A stretch of DNA of 27,257 nt. Source: Bigelowiella natans CCMP2755 (taxonomy: Eukaryota; Cercozoa; Chlorarachniophyceae). Made by a program: the position numbers and the translations under genes. Below the pieces are notes generated by a model. That model made no database searches. It was not told the DNA's origin and was given only the letters and a program-made list of their open reading frames with translations. This document shows positions 10,601-24,101 of this stretch, piece by piece. Each line of letters begins with the position of its first letter. Position 1 is the stretch's first letter. The stretch is from NCBI GenBank assembly GCA_000320545.1, contig ADNK01000633.1:1-27257 (forward strand). Reading direction: 5' to 3'.

Positions 10601-12411
10601 GCGAATAGCTTTAAGTCGCCTTTGCCCAATATCAGTGCCATCAGCCCCACGAATCAGCTGATGTGAAGAATTATTCTGAATTAGGGTATTGCTCCCAAGA
10701 TAACCTCGAAGTCATAATATCAAAAGAAATGAGTTTTGATTTTCCACCTTGAGAGCCTCAATAATCTGCACCGTACAAGCCGGGGGGAGGGGACATGCAT
10801 CTGTGCATCCGGCCGCATATTTTCTGACATGATTGACCTGTTACCACCATTCGCATGTAAGAGACTGGAGGGCATTGAACACTCACATTCACATTCAGGT
10901 ATAAAAATTAAAATGAGAAACAACATCGATGATGGCTGTTCCTCACAGCCACCGTTACTCACTAGCTTCTTATCTCCGGCAATGTATCCCCCAGAACTCC
11001 CGAAGGACTTGGAGAAAGTGCCCATCATTATATCGATCTGCTTGGTGTCGATTCCGAGTTCCTCCGTAACACCGCGACCTGAGGGACCTATGGCACCGAT
11101 GGAATGTGCCTCGTCCAGATAAATGTAGGCACCGTACTGTTTTGCGACAGGGACGATTTCCTTCAAATTGCAGAGATCACCTTCCATGCTATAGATGCCT
11201 GGTTATTTAAATCAATTCTATCATGCCAGCTAGCTGCAATCTCTCCATCATGATGTTTTACCTTCGATAACTAGAAGAATCTTGTTGTACTTTCCGGATT
11301 TAACTGCCTCTTGTAGTACGAGTTCAAGATCTGCAGCGTCATTATGGCAAAACGGTTTGATTTTTGCACCTGACTCACGAGCTCCCTGTTCGAAGAATAA
11401 ATAGCATTAAGGACGAGTAGCATTCTTGCTGAACAGTCTCAGTTCAGGTAATCCAGAAATAGTGCAGCATGTACTCTTACCTGCACAATGGAGGTGTGGT
11501 TGAGCTGGTCAGAGATAATCAGGTCACCTTTACCAACGAGCGCAGGCAATACTGTGGAGTTGGTCGCGAATCCCATACCAATCACCATGCTATCCTCTTT
11601 GCCAAGAAAATTTGCCAACTGGGTCTGTAATAAAAACGTAGTCTGTGTTCAGCACTGAAAAAATTCGGATACTCTTCGCCACCTTCTTACCTCAAGCTGG
11701 TGATGAATAGGGTGGTAACCAAGCTCCACTGAGGGTGATCCTGTGCTCAAAGGATATTTTGTGACCGCGTCACGCAGTGTCCGCTTCGAGCCTGGATACT
11801 TATCAACCCCACCGAAACCGAGATAATTGTACGATCCGAGATTTAGGCATCGCTTTACCTTGTCCGTCAAGCGAAGGGGAGCCAGAAACCCCTGATGGTG
11901 CAAGTTATTCGCCATGAATGATATAGACTATTCGCATTCGATTATCTACCACAAGATGAAGGAGGAGATGATACCTTGTATGAAGGATCTTTCTCTCGAA
12001 TAATACAATCTATCCAATCTGCAGGCTCAGATGAAATTGGTCTGTTGAAAGTGTCTTCGATTAACCCATAGAGCACCCGAATGTATAATCCCTTTTCCGA
12101 ACGAAATAAGGCAGGCAGGCCTTTTTTTTCACCATCAGGATCGCTCGTCCGGAAGTCAGGAACACCTCGAACAACATTAAGGGCGTTTTTCGCAAGGCCT
12201 TGAATGGTCTGACCACAAAGCATCTATCATTCTTGGATTCTTCGTGACTTCTAGATGACAATGGAGAAAAGTTGACAGAAATTCGCGAACGAAATCAAAA
12301 CAGTCGAAAGATGGGGAAGTTAAAACAATGACAGGTTACATACGAAAAGGCCCCATTGGCATGAGGAGCAGGCAGTGTGTCCGGTGATGGCCGGGAGCCA
12401 AGAGCCTCCAT
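7685..12411 (-). CDS. Single-chain serine palmitoyltransferase (LCB2-LCB1) with C-terminal SGPP/PAP2-like membrane domain
   Basis: Eight phase-consistent exons: 12411-12340, 12208-11975, 11927-11691, 11624-11481, 11385-11262, 11198-10963, 10837-10748 and 10657-7685. They give about 1369 aa. Residues 25-500 are LCB2: [11 protein letters not shown], a DEAHS motif at 299-303, and the PLP-lysine motif [16 protein letters not shown] with K334. Its C-terminus (SPVIPVMLY ... [10 protein letters not shown]) runs with no stop or intron through a basic linker ([14 protein letters not shown]) into LCB1 (about 540-945). LCB1 has [11 protein letters not shown] at 603-613 and [15 protein letters not shown] at 778-792, without lysine as usual. 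Residues 1020-1369 have 8-9 hydrophobic helices resembling sphingosine-1-phosphate phosphatase, with catalytic residues replaced. Role: condenses serine and palmitoyl-CoA to 3-ketodihydrosphingosine, presumably at the ER. E. huxleyi and its coccolithoviruses also fuse LCB2-LCB1. The first exon is the least certain part. Confidence 0.92.
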
Positions 12412-12439
12412 ACGGTTGGTATGAGTCGTAGTCCATTGC

Positions 12440-12482
12440 CTTGACTTCTCAAAGAAGTATAAAGAAGCACAAAGAAGTCAAG
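12440..12482 (-). promoter_or_regulatory. Helically phased CTTCTTT repeats inside an inverted repeat upstream of the SPT gene
   Basis: On the plus strand AAAGAAG occurs at 12451, 12461 and 12471, exactly 10 bases apart. The block is flanked by perfect 10-bp inverted arms, CTTGACTTCT (12440-12449) and AGAAGTCAAG (12473-12482). It lies 29-71 bases upstream of the proposed SPT ATG, so it is in the promoter or 5' leader. One-turn spacing suggests a cooperative protein site, or a hairpin if transcribed. The binder is unknown. Confidence 0.45.
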
Positions 12483-13704
12483 AAGAGAAAAGATATTCTC
12501 CTCCACTATTCATTTACCGACAAAAAAAGTTGTCGTTATTTGTATAAACGCATCCATTCGTTATAGTTTGCATTGATTTTGCTGAAGCTGTGCGATGAAA
12601 CAGGTTCCTACCGACATGCACGGTAAATGATTTTTTTTTCGGACGAAAAAATAAGTTAAAGAAAAATCTTACGACAAAGTTACCTACGTAGTAGTTTTCT
12701 CAAAACACAGAAAGAGTGATCACTTCTTCTAAACGACAATATATTTTACACAGAATAACTATCCAATGCGCTTTTTTCACTGATATTATGGAAGTTGTGG
12801 AAGCGACTGAATAATGTATGAAGTCGAGTCTATCAATAACAAATGCATGTCGCAAGACCGTGTTATTCGCTCCTTTTAGTCTTTTTCCTTCGTGCCAGTG
12901 CAAAAACGACTTTTCTCTTTGGTTGAACAAAAATAGACATGGGGTTAGAGGAGTTACAGGGATCCCGGTTAATCCAGGTGAATTATTATTTCGTCCAAGT
13001 AATTTACTTAATTTACCCTTATCTTACCGATTCAAAAGTTTTTTTTAAAATTTCGGTTCTCATATTAACACCATTGACCGTAAATATTTTTAATGCGACA
13101 ACAGTTTTGCATTGAAATCTGCATTAGATGTCAAACATGTAAATTTCGGGTAATAATTACCACAACCAGGCATCTACGAGTACCTGTAGATCTAGTATCT
13201 AGATCTACAGCTTGTACATGTAGCTACAGGTACAGGCCTGTAGAGATCTAGACGGTCATAGACCTACGGTGCATTAAGAGGACTCTCGCAACCGCAAATT
13301 GCGTTCTGGCTGCAGGCGCAGTGCTCCTCGTCTCAGCTCTGTTGATAAGTCGTACGACGGCCAACAGCGGGGATCTAGATCTGCATCTACTCGTACAAAT
13401 GACAAAATGGTCACACAAAATATTTTTTCGTGACTCATTTCAATTGTGAAAAGTACGTGACTCAAAAAGATGATAAATTCTTACTACGACAAGTAAATAA
13501 TATTGATTCTATCTACCAAAATAGCATAGAAATTTCAATTTTCAACAAACTTATGCAGCCCGAAATTCTCATCGACCCGCCCCCTGTGCGCGCGTAAGAG
13601 TACCATATCCAGCCCAATAGTGAGCATGTCCCCAGGGCCTGCTTAAGCATAGCGTCACTTTTGCAGACGGAACTTGGTATTAATTCAGGCGAATCCCACT
13701 AGAA
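12483..13704. other. Divergent intergenic region between SPT and orphan gene
   Basis: AT-rich, with short frames of no recognisable content at 12700-12930 (minus), 12818-13048 (plus) and 13274-13465 (minus). It contains repeated TAATTTAC/ATTACC-like words near 12960-13020 and the hairpin cluster at 13170-13400. The region presumably carries the promoters of both divergent genes. Confidence 0.55.
13184..13210. repeat. Perfect 12-bp inverted repeat (3-bp spacer)
   Basis: CTGTAGATCTAG, then TAT, then CTAGATCTACAG. Further CTGTAG/CTACAG copies follow to about 13255, including the palindrome TACAGGCCTGTA. A near-copy of the left flank (GCATCTAC[GAG/CTC]GTAC type) recurs at about 13382-13396 next to GATCTAGATC. 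It could be a dyad operator, a hairpin or the remnant of a small inverted-repeat element. Confidence 0.7.
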
Positions 13705-14535
13705 ATGATTCCCTTTCAGCTCTTCGGCGGCCGAGCAACACCGCAAGTGGCGCGAAAAAAACGCCGGACGTGGGTGCACAACAAGAGACAGAAAATTGAG
13801 GTCTCTGCAAGCCTCGCTTGGAGCCATAACAACGCCAACGGCACTATCAACAAGAGAGACTTACGAAGCTCCCGATCCTTCTCCGAAGTTAATACTCCTA
13901 CAGACACTAGTATATCCCCCTTCAATCATCCTTCGCTCTCGTCGTATTCAAGGATGAAAACGCCACCATCGAATCGTCCAACGAGCACCTGGTTGAACCA
14001 ACGAGGATTATCGACCGTCAATATTGACGGAACTAAAAGCGAAACTGAAAAGAGCAGATCGCATATTCGGGAACATGAGGAAGCCATTATCAAGAGGCCT
14101 AGCAGGAAACTCAGAAGGATACAAGATTGTGCTTTTGCTCCCACCTCACCACCCCTGTTCTCCAAACAGACAAAATATGGGTCTCAGGCAACGAAAAAAA
14201 GACTCGATGACAAGTATTCAGATTGCAAAGGGATGAAGAATAGACTTTGGCAAATTGGCAATTCTATCGTTGAGGGCGCTCGGCTAGACGAAATTGAAGA
14301 GTTGGTGGAGAATCGCCATATTGCACAGATAGCTCTCAGCTTTCAAAAATATGTTGAACAAAAAAAAATAAAGTCTGAAAAGCAACGTATTGCAGTCCGA
14401 GAATTCTTTGAACGTCATGGAATACATCTCCCCGATGATGAAATTGATGAGGTAAGTAAGTGTGTTAGGATCGGTAATACTCAAATACAGCGACTTCGAA
14501 GAGTGGCATTGAGACTTGCCGAGCTCCTTAAATGA
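13705..14535 (+). CDS. Orphan basic protein, unrecognised
   Basis: A single open frame of 276 aa from ATG 13705 to TGA 14535. The N-terminal two thirds is Ser/Thr/Pro/Arg-rich and probably disordered, opening MIPFQLFGGRATPQ followed by a basic run (RKKRRTW, NKRQKIE) that could act as a nuclear signal. The C-terminal third, from about residue 175, is charged and predicted helical (DEIEELVENRHIAQIALSF, REFFERHGIHLPDDEIDE, IQRLRRVALRLAELL). No domain is recognised. A consensus-like donor, gag|gtaagtaag, sits at about 14453 inside the frame, so an alternative 3' exon is possible although the frame reads through. It is head-to-head with the SPT gene (1.3 kb apart), so shared control is possible. 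Function unknown. Confidence 0.55.
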   Translation: MIPFQLFGGRATPQVARKKRRTWVHNKRQKIEVSASLAWSHNNANGTINKRDLRSSRSFSEVNTPTDTSISPFNHPSLSSYSRMKTPPSNRPTSTWLNQRGLSTVNIDGTKSETEKSRSHIREHEEAIIKRPSRKLRRIQDCAFAPTSPPLFSKQTKYGSQATKKRLDDKYSDCKGMKNRLWQIGNSIVEGARLDEIEELVENRHIAQIALSFQKYVEQKKIKSEKQRIAVREFFERHGIHLPDDEIDEVSKCVRIGNTQIQRLRRVALRLAELLK

Positions 14536-15660
14536 GACCAAAGTTCCTAGTATATAAACAGGCTGCATAACACTATTAGTTCTTCAAGACTATTAGATCT
14601 TAAAGCAAATCGTACGTCAGAATATGAAAGTATCGAAACTATATCATCAGTCATTGGATTTTAACAGCTAGTCCATAGTCTAATAACGATAGTCTAATAA
14701 TGAAATTCTAAAAATGAATGTTATATTGTTATAGACACATGTAATCATTCCTTGATACTTTATACTCTAAAATTCCAAAGGAAATGTCTGAATCCCAATG
14801 ATGACAACTCTGTACGTACGTACGTACATCCAGCTCGATCGCTCGGCGTAGCGACGTATGTTTGCTCTGTTGCTGTTGCTGGCTCGAGTGAAAGTGGCAA
14901 AACGCGCGCAAAACGTCCAAATGAAGCTCTAGACACATAGATGAGCGTTTGTGACTGTGGCGTTTCGCAAGCACTCTAGCACTGTCCGCCATGCTAGCTA
15001 GCATGATCGAACGTCCCATGCCAATTCTTCAATTATTTCGCAAGTTTGACACATGCTGGCATGAGGCGTATAGCGTCGTAGTATGCGCAAGTCGAGTTAG
15101 ACGGATATATGTAAATGAATACATTATTTTTTTTCAATTGTCATCCTCACGTATCGTAGCTGTGCAAAGCTGCGCTAGCTGCGGCTAGCATGGCATGCTG
15201 TTCAATCCTTTGCCCCCCTCCCCCCCCCCACAAACAAAATGCGTTGAATATGATGGTTGCAGTTGCGTGTAATAAGTACATTGCCTACATACTCTCGATT
15301 TGGTTGTCAGGAACACCATGCATTGTCGGTCTCATCGAAAACAGCCTCATCAACGAAGATCTCCTGATTGCTGCATGATAGCGCCAGGACAGTGGTCTGT
15401 GAAAGCTTCTCTTGTAGCAGCAGTTGCTCTGGATGTCCAAACTCTTGACAGTTCTAATGATTATGAACCGCACAGCAGAATAAAGTCTAATGATGGTGAT
15501 TCATACCATTGGAATTTTATCTAATGATGATTAGCTACATAGAAGAAGATCATCGTAGTATCAAAAATGAAAATCACTGAAATCATGGGAAAATACTCAA
15601 ACCACTACGATAACTGATAACGAAAAACTCATTTCTCGATTCCTCCTTCGCTTCCCGCTA
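14536..15660. other. Palindrome-rich convergent intergenic region
   Basis: Between the 3' ends of the orphan gene (plus) and the sushi gene (minus). Self-complementary words are concentrated here: (GTAC)n at about 14812-14826, CATGCTAGCTAGCATG at about 14990-15005, and CTAGCTGCGGCTAGCATGGCATGC at 15174-15197. A C-rich tract lies at 15212-15230. Open frames are short and show no motif. Composition matches 6.5-7.4 kb. Confidence 0.55.
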
Positions 15661-16606
15661 CTACACCACCTTGACAGGGTCTTCTTTAGAGCCTGTCGTG
15701 ACCCCATTAACCTCGAAGTTGTCTGTCTTCGCTCCATTGAATTTAATCTGACGTTAATGGAGAAGGGAGTGAACATAGAGTTAGGATAGAGAGACGAGAA
15801 GATAGAAGAGATGGGCCGGGGATGATGATGTAGCAAGCTTGATCATTCCTCTCGGCAGTACTCAACTATAGCATTAGGGCATTATCATCATGGTGCTATC
15901 ACTCCCACAGTAATCAGCCAGGCGGGCATCATTTGCATATCCATCGACGAAACCTTATCCCATCCTTTGAGCTGGTACCTTGCACCCTTAACCTTTATCG
16001 TCCTGAGAGCGATTGTAGTGTTAGTAGCAGTAACAGGGAAATGGGGAGGGAAGAAAAGCGACCCAGATACACGACGATTCTGTGCGTGTGTGTGCGCACA
16101 TAAATAATATTATACTGTGTGCCGTCTGGAAGTCAATACAAAAGGTACAAAAAAGAATGGACATTGCCAATAGTTCTGGTAGTTGCATTACTGCTAATAT
16201 GTGAAGCTTGTGTTGCTTACGTATGCAGTACCATTTCCCACATCGCTGACAGCCGCTCCCTAGCGAAAGCTCACCCTGGAAGCACGCAAAGCTCTGTTGT
16301 TCCTTGCCTCCGGTCAAACGAAACCCTTTTTCGCATGTCACGGTCAACTTCTCCTTCGATGCCACGTAGTCCCCTGATAGAGAGGCAAGGAGTGTAGATG
16401 TCCACTTCAACTCATGCATTCATGAATAGGGGAGGAGAGAGAAAAGGTGGTGGTGGTGGAGAGAGAGGAAGGAGAACATCTTCATTCAAATCTTGAATGG
16501 CAAAGGTCGTGCATGGCAGCGTATGTGCTGCTGCCACCTGGTTTTTTGGAGTAGATAGTATGCGGTGGTAATTGGGGCACAGTACAAATCTGCTGATCCT
16601 GAGAAA

Positions 16607-16641
<35 letters not shown>

Positions 16642-17215
16642 ATAGTATTTGTAGCAGTTGTAGCACACGATACATATGCATAAACAAGACTCAAAACACT
16701 GTCAAACAGCTCATTTATGTGCTCCCAATAGGGAGGAATGGCGGCTCTCCTCCTCCTCATACTCCTCCTCCTCTCCCCCTCCACTTCCTCCTCCCTCTGA
16801 TTTCTATTATACGGTGAACAGGCATCACACAAGCACACTTCAAAAATCATCCGATCGCACGAAGTTGAGATGATTCTGAGATTTCTCGTCAATCTCAGGA
16901 CTTTGGAGGGCACCATAATAATCAGCCGAAAAGTGCCTTCTCTTCGTTTGGGTGTGCTGATATCGATGCTGTACGTTGCAATCGGCCTACTTCTCTCTCT
17001 CTCACCCCCCTCCACTCCCCTTCACCCTCTTTTCCCGCTACTGCGTCTTCTCTACATAGAACCTGAATCTCGCATTTCAGGGGAGGGAAAACGAGGACCC
17101 CATCATTGCAGGTAGCCTTACTGGCTGATCTACCGCCGGCACATGATACGAGGCAAGATTCTCCATCTCCCAAAGAGCCCCCATCCGTACACATTCCCGA
17201 CGACACGTCGCCTCC
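15661..17215 (-). CDS. Sushi/CCP-domain protein (partial model)
   Basis: Exons seen on the minus strand. 17215-17063 holds a Cys-rich module (GESCLVSCAGG ... ATCNDG ... PLKCE). 16598-16538 and 16373-16221 join in phase (P-G across the intron) to make a complete four-cysteine CCP module: CTVPQLPPHTIYSKKPG, then KLTVTCEKGFRL, FACFQGEL, and SGCQRC. Two further exons look terminal: 16002 to about 15903 (KVKGARYQLKGWDK) and 15747-15661 (IKFNGAKTDNFEVNG ... stop). The links from 16221 to 16002 are not phase-resolved, so those two may belong to another model. A coding-like segment at about 17811-17735 (HIGIEAPTGVAFRISG) may be an upstream exon but does not join in phase. Family: CCP modules are disulfide-bonded extracellular binding modules. 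Inference: a secreted or surface protein. Start and signal peptide not found. Confidence 0.55.
16608..16650. repeat. (TAG)n triplet tract in sushi-gene intron
   Basis: About 11 TAG units, slightly imperfect, immediately upstream (in gene sense) of the acceptor of the second CCP exon at 16598. The pyrimidine side (CTA) faces the splice site. Confidence 0.8.
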
Positions 17216-17887
17216 CTGATCAAGACGGCGCCAACGGTGATGATGTTGGTGAAGATGCGGAGAATGAGATTACTATCGTACGACGTCTACATGCAATGGT
17301 AGTGCGGTGACGTGGTCATCGTTATCTCTGTAACGGCGGTGTTTTTATGAGTGAATCATCAATGTGCCACGCGGCGGATCGTGAAGGAGAGAATAGCAAC
17401 AACGGGTGCAATATCAATAATGAGCGCAATCCATCACCTCAAGTCCCTTCGGAAGGCGCACTGTGCAAGGGCAACGCTGGAAGCTATTTTTCAGGCACTT
17501 AGGCGCTGCCGTTGAATGCAGCCATGCCCCCGTTTTCTTATCAAGGTTTGGGTTATCGCCGTGCCTTTATAGACCGACAGTCCCCACACACAACACGCCA
17601 CCAACCATGCATACCAATCGCCATCATCATGCAACGACCGCAATCAATAATGCATCAGAAAGCGAGAGGGGGGGGGGGGGGGTAAGAGAAAGTGAAGACG
17701 TTGAGCGAGGGAGGGGGGGATAGAGGGATCGTACTCATCCATCGATAAATGCGCTTGGCCACTAATTCGAAACGCCACCCCAGTTGGAGCTTCAATGCCG
17801 ATATGAGCGTCCTTACAAGAAGGAAATTATAATAAGAAGACTCGAGTGGTGACGGAGGTAGAAATGCTAATAGTTGTAGTAGTAGTA

Positions 17888-17918
<31 letters not shown>

Positions 17919-18139
17919 CACAAGACTACTATAATGAGATATGTGAAGTCATTATTGTTATATCTTCTTCTCTTTTTCTTCTTCTTCTTAATACTACTAC
18001 TACTACTACCATATATGGTTGTTTGAGAGTGTAGTACTCCATTGTCTGGTAGTCCTGGACATTATAGATCTGATACATATGGTAGATAATAGCAGCAGCA
18101 CAGTAGTAGTAGTAGTAGTAGTAGTAATAGTATTAATAT

Positions 18140-18176
<37 letters not shown>

Positions 18177-18386
18177 GTGTATGTGGTTGTGAAGGTGTAT
18201 GTGCCTTAATGTAGGAACAGAAAAGCCAAATAATCATATTGTGGAGAAGTAGGAGTAACGAAACTTATGTTGGAAGAAGATGCAACCTGTCCGAATGACA
18301 GTGGATATGGAGAGCAGTTTTTGAATTCATCTCGATTTCTTGGCCGCGACAAGATAAATCTATATAACCCACAGGTCCATATGATA

Positions 18387-18427
<41 letters not shown>

Positions 18428-18539
18428 CACATGGCGAGCGACGATTCATATGATATACGCAAAGAACAAAACACGGTCCCATCGTTTCCTTCATTAACCC
18501 TCCCCCCCTCCCCCCAATTTCCGCACCCCAAAATGCTGT
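17216..18539. other. Unresolved stretch upstream of sushi exons
   Basis: Contains TAG/AAG triplet tracts (17875-17918, 18105-18125), a G-run at 17668-17682 and a TA array (about 18146-18170). Coding-like pieces are a minus-strand candidate exon at 17811-17735 and a 51-codon plus-strand frame at 17347-17502. Neither could be joined. The start of the sushi gene must be here, or this gene may be continuous with the next one. Confidence 0.4.
18389..18424. repeat. (TA)n microsatellite
   Basis: About 18 TA units, 3' of the proposed end of the GT31 gene. Confidence 0.9.
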
Positions 18540-21527
<2,988 letters not shown>

Positions 21528-21554
21528 AACCCACGTTTGGTCGTGGGTTCTGGA

Positions 21555-21617
<63 letters not shown>

Positions 21618-22837
21618 GCAATGAAGCAGGATTGGCTGAGACTACGATGACGACGACGACGACGACTGATTGCTATTACGACTACAAAAACGCTTACCTG
21701 CGATCCTTCTTATTCCGCGATCGATACGACATCACTGGCGATGATTGTGCGAGCGCTGTTGAGAGCATGTAACTTCAGATTACGTCATCATCAGCTCTTG
21801 TTTGCTATTCACTTCGATGAAATGGCGCTCGCGAAAAGAAGAGTGGCGAGGAGAAATAGTATGGGCCGCCATTGACAACCACACACCCCTCTTTCATCGT
21901 TCTGAGCGGGTATTATACACGCATCTCTCATTCATTACCTACAGCATCCTCGTGCCCCAAATTGCCTCTCGCTCCCTTCACGGGTTATACTGAATGTTTC
22001 GATTCAGATAATATTTAATACCTAAAACTTCCCAATAAATATTCCTGTATAAAACCAACGTCGTTCACAAGTGCGGGTTTTTATCTGGATCGATTGGTTT
22101 CGAAATACACAAATATTCAGTCACTATCACGTCAAAAAATGGACTAAAAGGGATACTACTTCAAGCCGCAAAACCCTTGCCGCAGGGAGATCTCGTGGGA
22201 CGAATGGCGTCGGACATCGGAGCGGGGGTGCGCAAGCGGTCCCCCTTGTAGCCAAACAAGCTAGTGTTGGAAAGATATTCGCAGGGAGGCTTGGAAGTGG
22301 CCATGGCTATGAGGGCTGCCAAGTTTTTCTACGTGATTACCACACAAATTAAACATAAATTGTAGTTAAGAGTAGTGATAATAGAGTAGTAGTATAAGGA
22401 CTGTGGCGCCTATCGTCCAACGATCTTCGAACAAATAACAAAAGGGTTTTCTGGTGGCTGGTGGAGCCTTTTTCCTCGCGCAATGGGCTCTGTTTCTTTT
22501 TGATTCAAGGTTGTTGTTGTTGTAATCCACCCCCCCCTTCCGTAAAGCTGGTTTGGCTGTTGTCGCTCGTCGTCGTCATCTCTATCTTTCCTTCTCTCCC
22601 TCCATTCCCCCCCTCCCTGCTCCTGCCTCTACCCCTGCCCCTGTCCCCTCCTCCCCCCACGTCACACCCCCATCCTTTCCCAGGTTCTCCGAATTTTCCT
22701 CCCAAAGGGACCAACATTACGAGCCCCCCCCCTTGCCGAGGTATACGTCGAATAATGGTCAAAGCACGCATCAACGAAGGCGAGCGAGGGCGATGATAGC
22801 CCCCTCTCCTCCACACCTCTCTACAACCAGTATCAGG
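21528..22837. other. Divergent region between GT31 and GH99 genes
   Basis: Begins with (CT)n then (CA)n (about 21557-21618). A GC-richer island at 22160-22345 is open in both orientations (minus frame starting MATSKPPCEYLSN; plus frame containing RSGGAQAVPLVAKQASVGK), but neither could be assigned. At 22542-22589 a plus-strand frame encodes a hydrophobic stretch, VKLVWLLSLVVVISIF, a possible signal anchor for the GH99 protein. Its start codon and join are unresolved, and a strong acceptor (tacaaccag) ends at 22830. Confidence 0.45.
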
Positions 22838-23392
22838 ATGGCAGAAGAGGTGACGGGTGCTTCCTCCTCCGGGCGGAGTGGTGGTGGCGTTCTAGGAGAC
22901 ACAATCGTCGTCGCGGCAAATGGAGGAATCGGCGAGAACAACGGCGATGATATCGATGCTACTAATGCTGGCAGTGATGCTGGGAATCATTTAGAAGTCT
23001 CAGACCGCGTGGTAGCAATTTCACGAAAACGAAGACATTTTCTTTTTTTGTGTCCTGAGCAGCGGTATACGTACTCGTAAGGGGGGGGGGAGAAGCCGAG
23101 TTCTGTATCGGAATAAACCATGTTGCCAAGTGCTAATTAGTACCACACCACGAGCACAACTTCTTCCACTGTAGTTTTACATCAACACATCTATTACTAC
23201 TGCTGCTGCTGCTGCTACTACTATTCAGCACGTGTTCTATTACCCTTGGTATGGAACCCCTTCTGTTGATGGAGAGTGGCAGCACTGGAATCATGAGATC
23301 ATGTAGTCGTAGTAGTAGTAGTAGTAATAGCAGCAGCAGTTGACCCAACATTTGTAGTAGCCGCTTTTCATAAATTAGAGTGAGTGGATTAG

Positions 23393-23425
<33 letters not shown>

Positions 23426-23705
23426 GTGGTGAAACGTTGGCGTCTGTGTGATTGACCAGGCCACACTGGACTCAAAGCGTCACTGATCGATACCCGAAGG
23501 GAAAGCACCCCTCCCCCGGCGAAATCGGTGCCAATTTCTACCCTATTCTCGGGCCGTATAGCTCTATGAACGCCTCTGTGCTTCACACGCACTTCAACTG
23601 GATTCGAAGGGCTGGAGCAGGCGTGTGTGTCGTGTCATGGTAGCAAGCGATGTAGTGTTGCAGCAGAAACGCTAGCAGTAGAAGAGAGGGCGGGGGGGGA
23701 GGGGG

Positions 23706-23753
<48 letters not shown>

Positions 23754-24031
23754 AAGGAAGAAGAAGAAGAGTATATGACAGTGCCAGTGCTAATTATTGG
23801 GTGGCGAACAAGCGCGACGAGTGAGGCATCATCCATCGCTGTTATCGTACAAATGGCCAAGATCTGTGTCGTTTCTTGCTCACTGCGAGATAGGTACCCT
23901 CCAGGGCGAGCAGATCCCGCGCAGGCTGCTTCGATTGAGCATTCGGACAAAGTGGTAGGAAGAAAGAGTAGTAGTATCGTAATAAATGATGCTAATACTC
24001 GAAGCAACCTCTTCCCAGCTTCTTTTCTGGA

Positions 24032-24101
<70 letters not shown>

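Noticed and set aside
12700-13048. Overlapping frames on both strands between SPT and the orphan gene
   Set aside because: AT-rich with no motif or splice support; lengths expected by chance.
17347-17502. 51-aa plus-strand frame starting MSESSMCHAADREGENS
   Set aside because: Short, no family motif or transcription context, and it lies among minus-strand exons; listed only as unresolved.
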